Part shown: piece after piece, positions 1 to 7,035 of the stretch
Layout: each line of letters starts with the position of its first letter
Position numbering within the stretch: position 1 is the stretch's first letter
IMG/VR virus record: IMGVR_UViG_3300020463_002739
Span: 1 to 58,694 of that record
Direction: 5' to 3' (one strand)
From: a virus
Length of the DNA stretch: 58,694 nt
Notes under the pieces: generated by a model
The model's input: only the letters and a program-made list of their open reading frames with translations
The model's database searches: none
What the model was told of the DNA's origin: nothing
Made by a program: the position numbers and the translations under genes

Positions 1-157
1 TATTTCGGAAAGTGGTATATTGGCAGCTGCACATCTTGGAGGACAGGGTTCAGTAAAAAGGTACTTTAAGAATGGTAAAGTTTTTAAAGATGCTTATGGA
101 ACAAAGATAACATCGTATATGAAACTTTTTAGTGGATACGATATTAAATTAAATTAA
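1..157 (+). CDS. C-terminal end of a probable peptidoglycan hydrolase (partial)
   Basis: An open frame enters from the left edge (first full codon at base 2) and stops at 155-157. The visible 51 residues include SGILAAAHLGG followed by a basic stretch and the ending KLFSGYD. From memory, an LAAAHLGG-type motif occurs near the C-terminus of phage and bacterial proteins linked to lysozyme or transglycosylase domains, so a cell-wall hydrolase is the best guess. The catalytic part lies outside the window. The next start codon follows the stop by one base, so this gene is probably co-transcribed with the small membrane protein and the late sigma factor. The family assignment is tentative. Confidence 0.5.
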   Translation, partial: ISESGILAAAHLGGQGSVKRYFKNGKVFKDAYGTKITSYMKLFSGYDIKLN

Positions 158-158
158 A

Positions 159-428
159 ATGGTTATAGAAATATTATTAGGAGTATCAGCAGTAATTAAC
201 ATAGGACTGTTGATTGGTGTACGAAACTTGAACAGACAAAACGAACAGTATCAAGATTATATTGAAACTGAAATATCATCAACAGATGAAATTCGTTCAC
301 AAGTTCAACTTGCGTATGAAAAAATGAAAAATGCAGATATCAAAGGTTCATTTGAATCAGATGATGAAGTTGGTTCAGCATTCACACAGCTTAAAACTAT
401 TGTTGAAGAATTAAATAACGAAATATAA
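159..428 (+). CDS. small membrane-anchored coiled-coil protein
   Basis: This 89-residue protein starts with a hydrophobic segment (about residues 2-21, rich in I, L and V). A charged, probably helical region rich in E, Q and K follows, with the acidic sequence FESDDEVGSAF near residue 65. The architecture is one N-terminal transmembrane helix and a cytoplasmic coiled coil. I recall similar small proteins with an ESDDEVG-like patch in marine T4-like phages, where they have no known function. It is packed between the hydrolase end (one base upstream) and the sigma factor (one base downstream), which suggests one operon. A role in lysis timing or membrane attachment is only a guess. Confidence 0.6.
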   Translation: MVIEILLGVSAVINIGLLIGVRNLNRQNEQYQDYIETEISSTDEIRSQVQLAYEKMKNADIKGSFESDDEVGSAFTQLKTIVEELNNEI

Positions 429-429
429 A

Positions 430-1149
430 ATGCCTAAAAAAAGAAGAAAAAAATCCAAAATGTATTTTGGTACACCTGCCCAAGAAGCAATTATCGAATA
501 CAACAAAGAAAAAGACCCTGCAAAAAGGAATGAGATTTATAAAACAAGAATCAAACATCCTTTTGAAAAACTTGCAGAAAATGTTCTTAATACATTCAAG
601 TTTACTTATTTCGATGTACCAAAAAAAGATGTCCAAACAGAAGTAGTTTCTACGATGGTGGAAAAAATACATATGTTTAAAGAGGGTAAGGGTAAAGCGT
701 TTTCTTACTTTACAATTATTGCAAAGAACCATTTAATTTTAAAGAACAATGGTAACTACAAAAGATGGAAACAAAATTCACTACTTTCAGAAATGCCTCC
801 AACATGGAATCCGGAGAATGATTTTTATCATGAACAAGAAAATAATGAGATGAAACAGTTCAAAAAACTGATGCTAGATTATTGGGATAAAAATCTTACT
901 ATTGTATTTACAAAGAAAAGAGATATCCAAATAGCAGATGCAGTTTTAGAATTATTTAGAAGAAGTGAACATATAGAAAATTTTAACAAAAAACATTTAT
1001 ACCTTTTAATTAGAGAAATGACTGATGTTAAAACACATTATATTACTAAGGTTGTAAATGTAATGAAATCACATCAGAGAAAAATTCTTAATGAATATTT
1101 AGAATATGGCGAGTTTACAACAGAAGAAAATACTTTCTGGCAAGGATAG
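430..1149 (+). CDS. 55: gp55-like sigma factor for late transcription
   Basis: This 239-residue basic protein resembles the T4 gp55 family of late sigma factors. Those factors direct host RNA polymerase to short late promoters that have a -10-like box and no -35 element. The recognisable part is around residues 39-105: HPFEKLAENVLNTFKF, then a conserved stretch with VSTMVEKIHMF and GKAFSYFTIIAKNHLI, which corresponds to sigma region 2 (core binding and -10 recognition). The N-terminus is a lysine/arginine run. Its likely target in this genome is the repeated ATATTTATATA box seen before the late genes. The end overlaps the start of the carbamoyltransferase by 44 bases. The assignment rests on motif resemblance and length. 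Confidence 0.8.
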   Translation: MPKKRRKKSKMYFGTPAQEAIIEYNKEKDPAKRNEIYKTRIKHPFEKLAENVLNTFKFTYFDVPKKDVQTEVVSTMVEKIHMFKEGKGKAFSYFTIIAKNHLILKNNGNYKRWKQNSLLSEMPPTWNPENDFYHEQENNEMKQFKKLMLDYWDKNLTIVFTKKRDIQIADAVLELFRRSEHIENFNKKHLYLLIREMTDVKTHYITKVVNVMKSHQRKILNEYLEYGEFTTEENTFWQG

Positions 1150-2851
1150 TTACATATTAGGAATCTCTTTTGGATTTCATGATTCAGCAGTTGCACTAAT
1201 ACAAAATGGTAAAGTTTTAAACGCAGTAGAAGAAGAAAGATTTACTGGTGTAAAACACGATAATAGTTTTCCATTGAATTCCATAAGTTGGATTTTAAAA
1301 GAAAACAGTATTACCAAAAAAGATATTAGTGTAGTTTGTTATTATGAAAATCCAATTCTTAAAAAAGATAGGATTGTACGAATCGCAAGAAAAACATTTT
1401 TCAAAAATCCTATAAGTAACTTCAAACTTTTATTTACAAAGGAATATGATATATCTAAATTATTTAGAAAAGTATTTCACAAAAATGTAAAGGTTGTTTT
1501 TTCATCACATCACCAATCACATCAAGCATATTCTTTCTTTACTTCTAAATTTAAAGAATCAGCAGTTCTTACAGTTGATGGTGTGGGTGAGTTTGAAACT
1601 ACAACAATGTCTAAGTATACTAACAACAAAGTAAAATGTTTAGGAAAAGTAGAGTTTCCACATTCACTTGGTATGCTGTACTCAACAATCACTGCATTTC
1701 TTGGATTCAAACCAAATGAAGGTGAGTATAAAGTTATGGGGTTGGCACCATATGGTACACATCTTTTCCATCACAAGAAGTTTGATGAATTAATCAAATA
1801 CACTAAAGATGGATTTGAATTAAATCCTAAATACTTTACTTATGAATACTCTGATAAAACAATGTTTAACGAAAGCCTATCTAAGTTATTAGGAATTCCA
1901 AATAGATTACCAGAAGAACCTATTAATGATATTCACAAAAACATTGCTGCAGCACTTCAATACACCTACGAAAAACATTTTTTTAGATTATTAAATCAGT
2001 TATACGAAAAAACTAAATCAATTAATCTTTGTTTAGGTGGTGGATGTGCGTACAATGGAACTGCAAATGGTAAGATTAGAGAAAAAACAAAATTCAAAAA
2101 TGTATGGATTCCACCAGCACCATCTGATGCAGGTTCTGCAATCGGTGCAGCACTTTTATTTTATTACACCTCTACTAATGATACACGAGTTGATAACCAA
2201 ACACCATTCCTTGGTCCTCAACAATCACATGATGAATCTTTAAAAATTATTAAACAGAACAGAAACAAAGTAGAGTTTGAGTTTTTAGGAGATGGTGATT
2301 TGATAAATAAAACTGCTCAACTTATTTCTGAGGGAAATATTATTGGATGGGTTCAAGATAGGTTAGAGTTTGGAGCAAGAGCATTAGGAAATCGTTCTAT
2401 CTTAGCAGACCCACGAGACCCACAAATGAAAAAAAGAGTTAACATGGTTATAAAGAAAAGAGAAGGATTCAGACCGTTTGCTCCTATGGTTACATTTGAA
2501 GATAGGATACATTATTTTACACCCGCATATGAAATACCTTACATGAATCAAATAGTTAAGGTTACCGAAAAGTACAAAGATAAACTACCAGCAATTACAC
2601 ATACCGATGGTTCTGCAAGAATACAAACAGTAAGAGAATCGTTTAATCCAAAGATTTATAAACTCTTAAAAGTATACAAAAAAATTACAGGTTATCCAAT
2701 ACTACTTAACACATCATTCAATCTTAAAGACCAAACTATGGTTAGAGATACTCAAGAAGCAATCGATACATTTATGAATTGTGATATGGATTATCTAATT
2801 ATTGGTAATTTATTTTTATCTAAAAAAATAGTTTCTGAAACTTTAACATAA
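1106..2851 (+). CDS. carbamoyltransferase (NodU/CmcH/TobZ family)
   Basis: This 581-residue enzyme has both halves of the family. The N-terminal Kae1-like domain begins with ILGISFGFHDSAVALI and has an EEERFTGVKHD segment and the metal-site histidines SHHQSH (H135, H136, H139). The C-terminal YrdC-like domain contains QDRLEFGARALGNRSI and the following LADPRDP. Family members move a carbamoyl group from carbamoyl phosphate to a hydroxyl, with a carbamoyl-adenylate intermediate. The substrate here is not evident. It could be a sugar hydroxyl of the glycan made by the downstream cluster, or a hydroxymethylated base in phage DNA, since phage carbamoyltransferases that make 5-carbamoyloxymethylcytosine have been described. 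The start at 1106 overlaps the sigma gene by 44 bases; no later ATG precedes the conserved N-terminus, so the exact start is uncertain. Confidence 0.88.
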   Translation: MASLQQKKILSGKDSYILGISFGFHDSAVALIQNGKVLNAVEEERFTGVKHDNSFPLNSISWILKENSITKKDISVVCYYENPILKKDRIVRIARKTFFKNPISNFKLLFTKEYDISKLFRKVFHKNVKVVFSSHHQSHQAYSFFTSKFKESAVLTVDGVGEFETTTMSKYTNNKVKCLGKVEFPHSLGMLYSTITAFLGFKPNEGEYKVMGLAPYGTHLFHHKKFDELIKYTKDGFELNPKYFTYEYSDKTMFNESLSKLLGIPNRLPEEPINDIHKNIAAALQYTYEKHFFRLLNQLYEKTKSINLCLGGGCAYNGTANGKIREKTKFKNVWIPPAPSDAGSAIGAALLFYYTSTNDTRVDNQTPFLGPQQSHDESLKIIKQNRNKVEFEFLGDGDLINKTAQLISEGNIIGWVQDRLEFGARALGNRSILADPRDPQMKKRVNMVIKKREGFRPFAPMVTFEDRIHYFTPAYEIPYMNQIVKVTEKYKDKLPAITHTDGSARIQTVRESFNPKIYKLLKVYKKITGYPILLNTSFNLKDQTMVRDTQEAIDTFMNCDMDYLIIGNLFLSKKIVSETLT

Positions 2852-2891
2852 CATTGTGTTAACAATTTCTTAACATTGATATACTTATAAT

Positions 2892-2901
2892 AAAGGAGGT
2901 A
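2892..2901 (+). promoter_or_regulatory. strong Shine-Dalgarno for the secreted protein
   Basis: AAAGGAGGT lies just before the ATG at 2906. It fits the anti-Shine-Dalgarno of 16S rRNA almost fully and fixes the start. Upstream, TATACTTATAAT (2880-2891) could be part of a promoter, but I cannot assign it to a class. Confidence 0.6.
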
Positions 2902-2905
2902 TATT

Positions 2906-3256
2906 ATGAAAAGAATGATTACTACAATCCTCCTACTCTTATTATTTGTTCCACTATTTAGTCAAGATAGAACATTAGAGAAGGTGGATGAAAATGTGTA
3001 CAGATATAGAGTCACAAACAACGAAGGCTCTGTTACACAAAAAGGAACTTACATCAAAAACAGAGAAGGTAACCTATTGATGCATGGTTATTGGAGTAAT
3101 GATTTAGGTACAAAAGCATTGTATAGAAGAGGAATTTTAGTGTGGATTAAACCTAAAGGACATCCTCGTTATACTTATAAACAGATAGAGCTTGAACAAC
3201 TGAAGGCGGAAGTTAGAAGATTGAGAAACTTAATAGCTCTAAATGACCAGTCGTAA
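2906..3256 (+). CDS. secreted protein with a MORN/YwqK-like repeat region
   Basis: This 116-residue protein has a classical signal peptide: MKR, then about 14 hydrophobic residues, ending LFSQD near residue 21, a cleavage style common in Flavobacteria. The mature part holds glycine/aromatic repeats (KGTYIKNREGNLLMHGYW, then ALYRRGILVW) that resemble MORN or YwqK-type repeats of Bacteroidetes surface proteins. It ends in a short helical segment, EQLKAEVRRLRNLIAL. It has a near-perfect Shine-Dalgarno, AAAGGAGGT, 4 bases before the ATG, stronger than that of most genes here. A terminator follows about 20 bases after the stop. It could act in the periplasm during infection or lysis, or it could be a gene taken from the host. 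The function is unknown. Confidence 0.7.
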   Translation: MKRMITTILLLLLFVPLFSQDRTLEKVDENVYRYRVTNNEGSVTQKGTYIKNREGNLLMHGYWSNDLGTKALYRRGILVWIKPKGHPRYTYKQIELEQLKAEVRRLRNLIALNDQS

Positions 3257-3276
3257 TTCAAAGAGATTGGATATAG

Positions 3277-3306
3277 ACCCAGCCCCGTAAGGCTGGGTTC
3301 TTTGTT
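3277..3306 (+). terminator. intrinsic terminator after the secreted protein
   Basis: An 8-bp perfect stem, ACCCAGCC (3277-3284) with GGCTGGGT (3291-3298), encloses a 6-base loop and is followed by TCTTTGTT. It is GC-rich against a very AT-rich background. The U-tract is interrupted, so termination may be partial. Confidence 0.8.
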
Positions 3307-3339
3307 AGCTCCAAATAACGAAGAGTATTTGATGTTTAT

Positions 3340-3351
3340 ATATTTATGTTT
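3340..3351 (+). promoter_or_regulatory. possible late promoter (weak copy of the ATATTTATATA box)
   Basis: ATATTTATGTTT matches the first eight bases of the repeated box and sits after a terminator, the same arrangement as at 3753. It lies about 100 bases before the next gene, so the leader would be long. This is the weakest copy. Confidence 0.35.
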
Positions 3352-3448
3352 CGTGTTTCCCAATATATACTATACTTAATAGTTGGACAGTCCGATGTTT
3401 TGTAATATGGAAAAGTTATTTTCATTAATTTAAACAAAGGAGTAATAT

Positions 3449-3685
3449 ATGGAATTTCTTAAAAAGATTGGCTCTTGGGCTAATCACCTAACAGAAATCG
3501 GTATATCAATCATAGCTCTTGGAGTAGTATTAGAAGTACTATTTAAAGGTGCAGTGATTCCATTCTGGCCGAATGTATCTGTAGTAGATAATATTATGGG
3601 TATTTTGGGTGGATTGAGTAACGAAGGTTTACTTGGATTAGTAGGTGCGTTCGTAATATACCACATTCTTAAAAAGAAAGCTTAA
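3449..3685 (+). CDS. small membrane protein, two transmembrane segments (holin-like size)
   Basis: This 78-residue protein has two hydrophobic segments, about residues 15-33 (IGISIIALGVVLEVLFKG) and 50-72 (IMGILGGLSN then LLGLVGAFVIYHIL). It begins with a short amphipathic stretch, MEFLKKIGSWANHL, and ends with a lysine cluster, KKKA. Small size, two helices and a basic tail are compatible with a holin, but also with a minor membrane or capsid protein. I recall similar short proteins in marine phages but no proven function. A good Shine-Dalgarno (AAAGGAGT) precedes the ATG, and a strong terminator follows, so it is a single-gene unit. Confidence 0.6.
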   Translation: MEFLKKIGSWANHLTEIGISIIALGVVLEVLFKGAVIPFWPNVSVVDNIMGILGGLSNEGLLGLVGAFVIYHILKKKA

Positions 3686-3714
3686 GAATATTTACCATAA
3701 CCGGTTAAGATATG

Positions 3715-3747
3715 AAAACCTCACCGTAAAAAGTGAGGTTTTTTTAT
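3715..3747 (+). terminator. strong intrinsic terminator after the small membrane protein
   Basis: A 10-bp stem, AAAACCTCAC (3715-3724) with GTGAGGTTTT (3733-3742), has an 8-base loop and runs into seven T bases (3739-3745). The next late-promoter box starts 8 bases after the T-tract, so this separates two transcription units. Confidence 0.9.
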
Positions 3748-3752
3748 TTACG

Positions 3753-3764
3753 ATATTTATATAC
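3753..3764 (+). promoter_or_regulatory. candidate late promoter, ATATTTATATAC
   Basis: An exact copy of the box lies right after a terminator and 19 bases before the ATG at 3784. No -35-like element is evident, as expected for T4-type late promoters. It would drive the virion gene run that starts at 3784. Confidence 0.65.
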
Positions 3765-3783
3765 AAGATAATGTATAAAAATT

Positions 3784-4200
3784 ATGAGTACAAATTTTGA
3801 ACTTTTTCCTGGCAAAAACCTAAGTGGATTGTTTGAAGATATCTACGAGAATCAAAAAAACAAAAAACAAAGAATATCAGAATTAATTGCTGAAATGAAA
3901 AAGGTAATTAGGCATTCTGGTGATATGGCAGTGATTGGACCAATCATAAAAGATTTAGTTGATACTTCAGTTAGAAACGATGAATCACTAATTAAGATGG
4001 CAGCAATTGCACAACGAATGATTGCATCAAAAGATAAAGTAGAAGGTGATACTGGTTTCCTTACCGATAAAGAAAAAGAACAATTACTAAATCAATTAGA
4101 AGAGGTTGTTGTAGATGCATCTCAAGAGGCAGATGAAAAGGTTGACGAACTTACTAATGAAGTTGAAGAACTAAAACAAAAGATAAACAAAGATGTTTAG
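3784..4200 (+). CDS. conserved virion-associated coiled-coil protein
   Basis: This 138-residue acidic, largely helical protein opens with FELFPGKNLSGLFEDIYENQ. I recall an FPGKNLS..F.DIY motif in uncharacterised proteins of marine T4-like phages. The C-terminal third (about residues 95-138) is a heptad-like run of E, V, L and K. It is the first gene behind a late promoter and overlaps the spike-like gene by 8 bases, so it is probably a structural or assembly protein of the tail or baseplate. The precise role is unknown. Confidence 0.6.
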   Translation: MSTNFELFPGKNLSGLFEDIYENQKNKKQRISELIAEMKKVIRHSGDMAVIGPIIKDLVDTSVRNDESLIKMAAIAQRMIASKDKVEGDTGFLTDKEKEQLLNQLEEVVVDASQEADEKVDELTNEVEELKQKINKDV

Positions 4201-5461
4201 ACAAACCTCTAACAATACACAAACCGCTAGACAAAAAAGATTCAATCTAAAAAAGACAGATGTAGGTATTGTAACCGAAGTTATTTTAGATGAAGCAAAT
4301 GAATCATTACCAAAATTTAAAACAGTTGGTGAAGGTGCTACTGCCGTACATACTGGTAAGGTTGGTGGGGTAAAGGTAAGATTACTATCGAATCAAGAAG
4401 TAAATGATGATGATTTAAAAATAGTATATCCATTAGATGATACACTTAAAACTTTACCATTGCTTGGGGAAGAAGTACAAGTACACACTATATCAGGTAA
4501 AAAGTTTTATAGTAGGTTGTTAGTTGATGGAACATTAAATATACAAAATACTGGTAACGATAAATACAAAGACCAGTTTGGTGAAGGAGAAAATGTACAA
4601 GGCGGTGGTGGGGGATATTCATCAAACCAATCAACTGGTATTTCACAACCACAAGGAGGACCAAGTAGTAACAAAGGCCAATATGGTGATTACTTTACTG
4701 CTGATGAAAAAATACATAAACTTAAACTTTATGAGGGTGATACTATTTTAGAATCAAGGTTTGGTCAATCAATTAGATTTAGTGGATACAACAATGATGA
4801 TAATACATTCTCCCCAACTGTTATAATAAGAAACCGAGAATCAGACCCTTCAAGAGAAGCACAAGGTGAGTATCAATCACAAAAAATCGGTGGTACAACT
4901 GAAGAAGATGTAAATAGAGATGGTTCTATTATAGCAATGGGTTCAAGAGATAAACAAATTGATTTTATACCTGGTACAGTAGATGATAAAGGTACATCTG
5001 ATTTTGAGCAAATGCCAGATACATTTAAAGATTATCCTTCAGAACTTAGTGGAGACCAAATCTTAATCAATAGTGGTAGATTAATATTCTCTTCAAAAAC
5101 AGCAGAGATGATTTTCTACTCAAAAGGTAATTATGGATTTATCTCTGATTCAAATATGTCTATAGATAATGCAGGTGGTATTGATATAACAACTGGTGAT
5201 AATATAAACATAACAACAACCGATAATGATTTTAGTATTCTTGCTGGACAGGGTAGGATTAATATAGGAGATGATTCTGAAGAACAACTCGTAAGAGGAA
5301 ACGCATTAGTAGATTTATTAGATGAACTACTTACAGAACTAGCAAGTGAAACACATCCAACTCCCGCAGGGCCTTCTGCACCACCCATCAATGCACCAAA
5401 GTATAATGCGATAAAAAGTAAACTAAGGGATATTCTATCTCCAAATAATTACACAAACTAA
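4193..5461 (+). CDS. baseplate central-spike-like protein (gp5-like, no lysozyme domain)
   Basis: This 422-residue protein appears to have an N-terminal OB-fold-like region (about residues 20-125, with VGIVTEVILDE, VRLLSNQEVNDDDLKIVYP and GEEVQVHTISGKKFYSRLL). A flexible Gly/Ser/Gln-rich linker follows (about 128-165). The C-terminal part has short repeating beta strands (GGIDITTGDNINITTTDND, then GQGRINIGDD) like the triple beta-helix needle of gp5/VgrG. In T4 gp5 a lysozyme domain lies between OB fold and needle; here there is only the linker. A Pro-rich segment (HPTPAGPSAPPINAP) precedes a last helix. Its place just before the gp25 and gp6 genes supports a baseplate hub or spike role. Confidence 0.65.
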   Translation: MFRQTSNNTQTARQKRFNLKKTDVGIVTEVILDEANESLPKFKTVGEGATAVHTGKVGGVKVRLLSNQEVNDDDLKIVYPLDDTLKTLPLLGEEVQVHTISGKKFYSRLLVDGTLNIQNTGNDKYKDQFGEGENVQGGGGGYSSNQSTGISQPQGGPSSNKGQYGDYFTADEKIHKLKLYEGDTILESRFGQSIRFSGYNNDDNTFSPTVIIRNRESDPSREAQGEYQSQKIGGTTEEDVNRDGSIIAMGSRDKQIDFIPGTVDDKGTSDFEQMPDTFKDYPSELSGDQILINSGRLIFSSKTAEMIFYSKGNYGFISDSNMSIDNAGGIDITTGDNINITTTDNDFSILAGQGRINIGDDSEEQLVRGNALVDLLDELLTELASETHPTPAGPSAPPINAPKYNAIKSKLRDILSPNNYTN

Positions 5462-6018
5462 TGTCATTAAATGTATTCAAGACACAGCTTCTTCGATATA
5501 TGCAAACAGAACCAGATAACTCTGATGATTTTGCTGAATACTTAACATCACAATATGATGCAGCAGTAAAGCGAGGATATGATACACTTAACTTAGTACC
5601 AATACAGACAGGTAATACTGATACTATGGAAGCGGTACTAAAGGCACTTTTTAAAAAAAATAATACAATACAAAGTGGGGTTTTAACAATAGCAGATTAC
5701 GGGCCAGCGTTTCAATCATATTGGACTGGTGCACAAGGTGCTTTATTTCCTTTACCAGTAATTCCCGCACCTGGTTCATTTCAAAATATAGTATCAAATA
5801 CTCACATTATTGTAAATCCTGGTGTATGGAGTGCTGTTATACCAACACCACCTACAACATTACCCACTTCATGGATTGATGCTTTAACATTAGGTATAAT
5901 TACTCACTTACCAACGATTCAAGGGCTAATAGTAACAACCTCATTATATCCAACTGCTCCTGTACCTACTCCTGCCCCTGGTATTATTAATTGGACTGGA
6001 TATAGTATACCTGGATAA
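5461..6018 (+). CDS. probable baseplate/tail protein of unknown function
   Basis: This 185-residue protein begins with a helical part (MSLNVFKTQLLRYMQ, SDDFAEYLTSQYDAAVKRG). A beta- and proline-rich region follows, including PLPVIPAPGSF and PTAPVPTPAPG. The ATG shares one base with the spike gene's stop (TAATG), which indicates translational coupling. I do not recognise a domain. The position between spike and wedge genes suggests a virion component. Confidence 0.55.
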   Translation: MSLNVFKTQLLRYMQTEPDNSDDFAEYLTSQYDAAVKRGYDTLNLVPIQTGNTDTMEAVLKALFKKNNTIQSGVLTIADYGPAFQSYWTGAQGALFPLPVIPAPGSFQNIVSNTHIIVNPGVWSAVIPTPPTTLPTSWIDALTLGIITHLPTIQGLIVTTSLYPTAPVPTPAPGIINWTGYSIPG

Positions 6019-6039
6019 TCATCAAAAATAAAATAATAG

Positions 6040-6051
6040 ATATTTATATAA
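6040..6051 (+). promoter_or_regulatory. candidate late promoter, ATATTTATATAA
   Basis: A copy of the repeated box (first 11 bases identical) sits in a 50-base intergenic gap, 17 bases before the ATG at 6069. No terminator precedes it, so it would add to read-through transcription. Confidence 0.6.
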
Positions 6052-6068
6052 AGTAAACGAGAACAATT

Positions 6069-6599
6069 ATGAACGCGAAAAAAATAGCAAAACTGGTCAA
6101 GGCATTGGTAGAAGTTGAAGTTGCGAAAAAACACGAACACTTTCTGACCAAAACTTTTCCTAAAATTTTAAGTGAAGAAGTAAACAAAAAACTCAACAAA
6201 AAAGTGGTGCAAGAAACTACTCAACAAAAAGAGATTGACCCATTTTCTCTTGCAAACGCTGTATTGGATGAGGATAGAACTCAAGTAGAGAAAAAAACAT
6301 ATGCAAAGAATCCAGCATTAAACGAAGCAATTGCTAATGCAAAAGGGTTTGAACATATGGATAAAACTATTAGTTTAGGAACACAAGATGTTCCAATGGG
6401 AGGAGGTGTTCCTCCTAACCTACAAACTTCTATGGCAGCAAAGATGGGTTATAATGATATAGGAAGTATGGGAGGACAAAAAGACGGTTTAGGAGTTCAG
6501 ACAGGATTGGCTGGATTAGATAGAGTATTAAATAGAGATAACAGTGCTTTAGTAAAGGCATTTAACAAAAATAAAAATTGGAGACCTGGACAGGATTAG
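6069..6599 (+). CDS. hypothetical virion assembly/baseplate protein
   Basis: This 176-residue protein has a helical N-terminus rich in K, E and V (about residues 1-60). A Gly/Met-rich flexible C-terminal half contains VPMGGGVPPNLQ and GSMGGQKDGLGVQTG and ends KNWRPGQD. It has no recognised domain. It has its own candidate late promoter and lies three bases before the gp25 gene, so it is probably expressed with the baseplate wedge. Confidence 0.55.
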   Translation: MNAKKIAKLVKALVEVEVAKKHEHFLTKTFPKILSEEVNKKLNKKVVQETTQQKEIDPFSLANAVLDEDRTQVEKKTYAKNPALNEAIANAKGFEHMDKTISLGTQDVPMGGGVPPNLQTSMAAKMGYNDIGSMGGQKDGLGVQTGLAGLDRVLNRDNSALVKAFNKNKNWRPGQD

Positions 6600-6602
6600 T
6601 AA

Positions 6603-7034
6603 ATGGCTTACGAACTATCCAAAAAAGTTGTAATCGATACTGAAGAGTTTAACGACTATGCAGTAGGATTATCATTACCATTAAAAAATGGTGATGGTGG
6701 ATTTTTCGAACAAAACCTTACAACCTTTGACCAAGCAAGAAGTAACCTTAAAAACTTACTACTTACTAAAAAAGGTGAAAGAGTTTTACAACCTAATTTT
6801 GGTAGTGGTTTACAAGATTTATTATTTGAACCAATCGATGAAGAATTCGAAGGAAAATTAGTTGATACAATAACAGAATCGGTATCAACTTGGTTACCAT
6901 ATATTAACATTGAAGATATTGATGTTAACATGAACGACGAAAATAAAGACAACAATAGAGTTGGAGTAGAAATTAAATTTAAGGTTGGCGATAGTTTAGA
7001 TTTAAACTCGGTAACATTTACAGTAGGCGGATAG
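6603..7034 (+). CDS. 25: gp25-like baseplate wedge subunit
   Basis: This 143-residue protein has the length and pattern of the GPW/gp25 family. The diagnostic segment is NLKNLLLTKKGERVLQPNF followed by GSGLQDLLFEP (about residues 46-78). In this family it contains the conserved arginine-rich turn and the G..L..LLFEP motif. A helix and a terminal beta hairpin follow. In T4, gp25 joins gp6 and gp53 in the inner wedge and starts sheath polymerisation. The gp6 gene follows one base after the stop, the same gene order as in many contractile-tail phages. Confidence 0.9.
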   Translation: MAYELSKKVVIDTEEFNDYAVGLSLPLKNGDGGFFEQNLTTFDQARSNLKNLLLTKKGERVLQPNFGSGLQDLLFEPIDEEFEGKLVDTITESVSTWLPYINIEDIDVNMNDENKDNNRVGVEIKFKVGDSLDLNSVTFTVGG

Positions 7035-7035
7035 T

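Noticed and set aside
397-732. A 111-residue minus-strand open frame
   Set aside because: It lies opposite the sigma factor, is rich in Cys and Phe, has no start signal or motif and is a shadow of the plus-strand gene. Other long minus-strand frames were rejected for the same reason.
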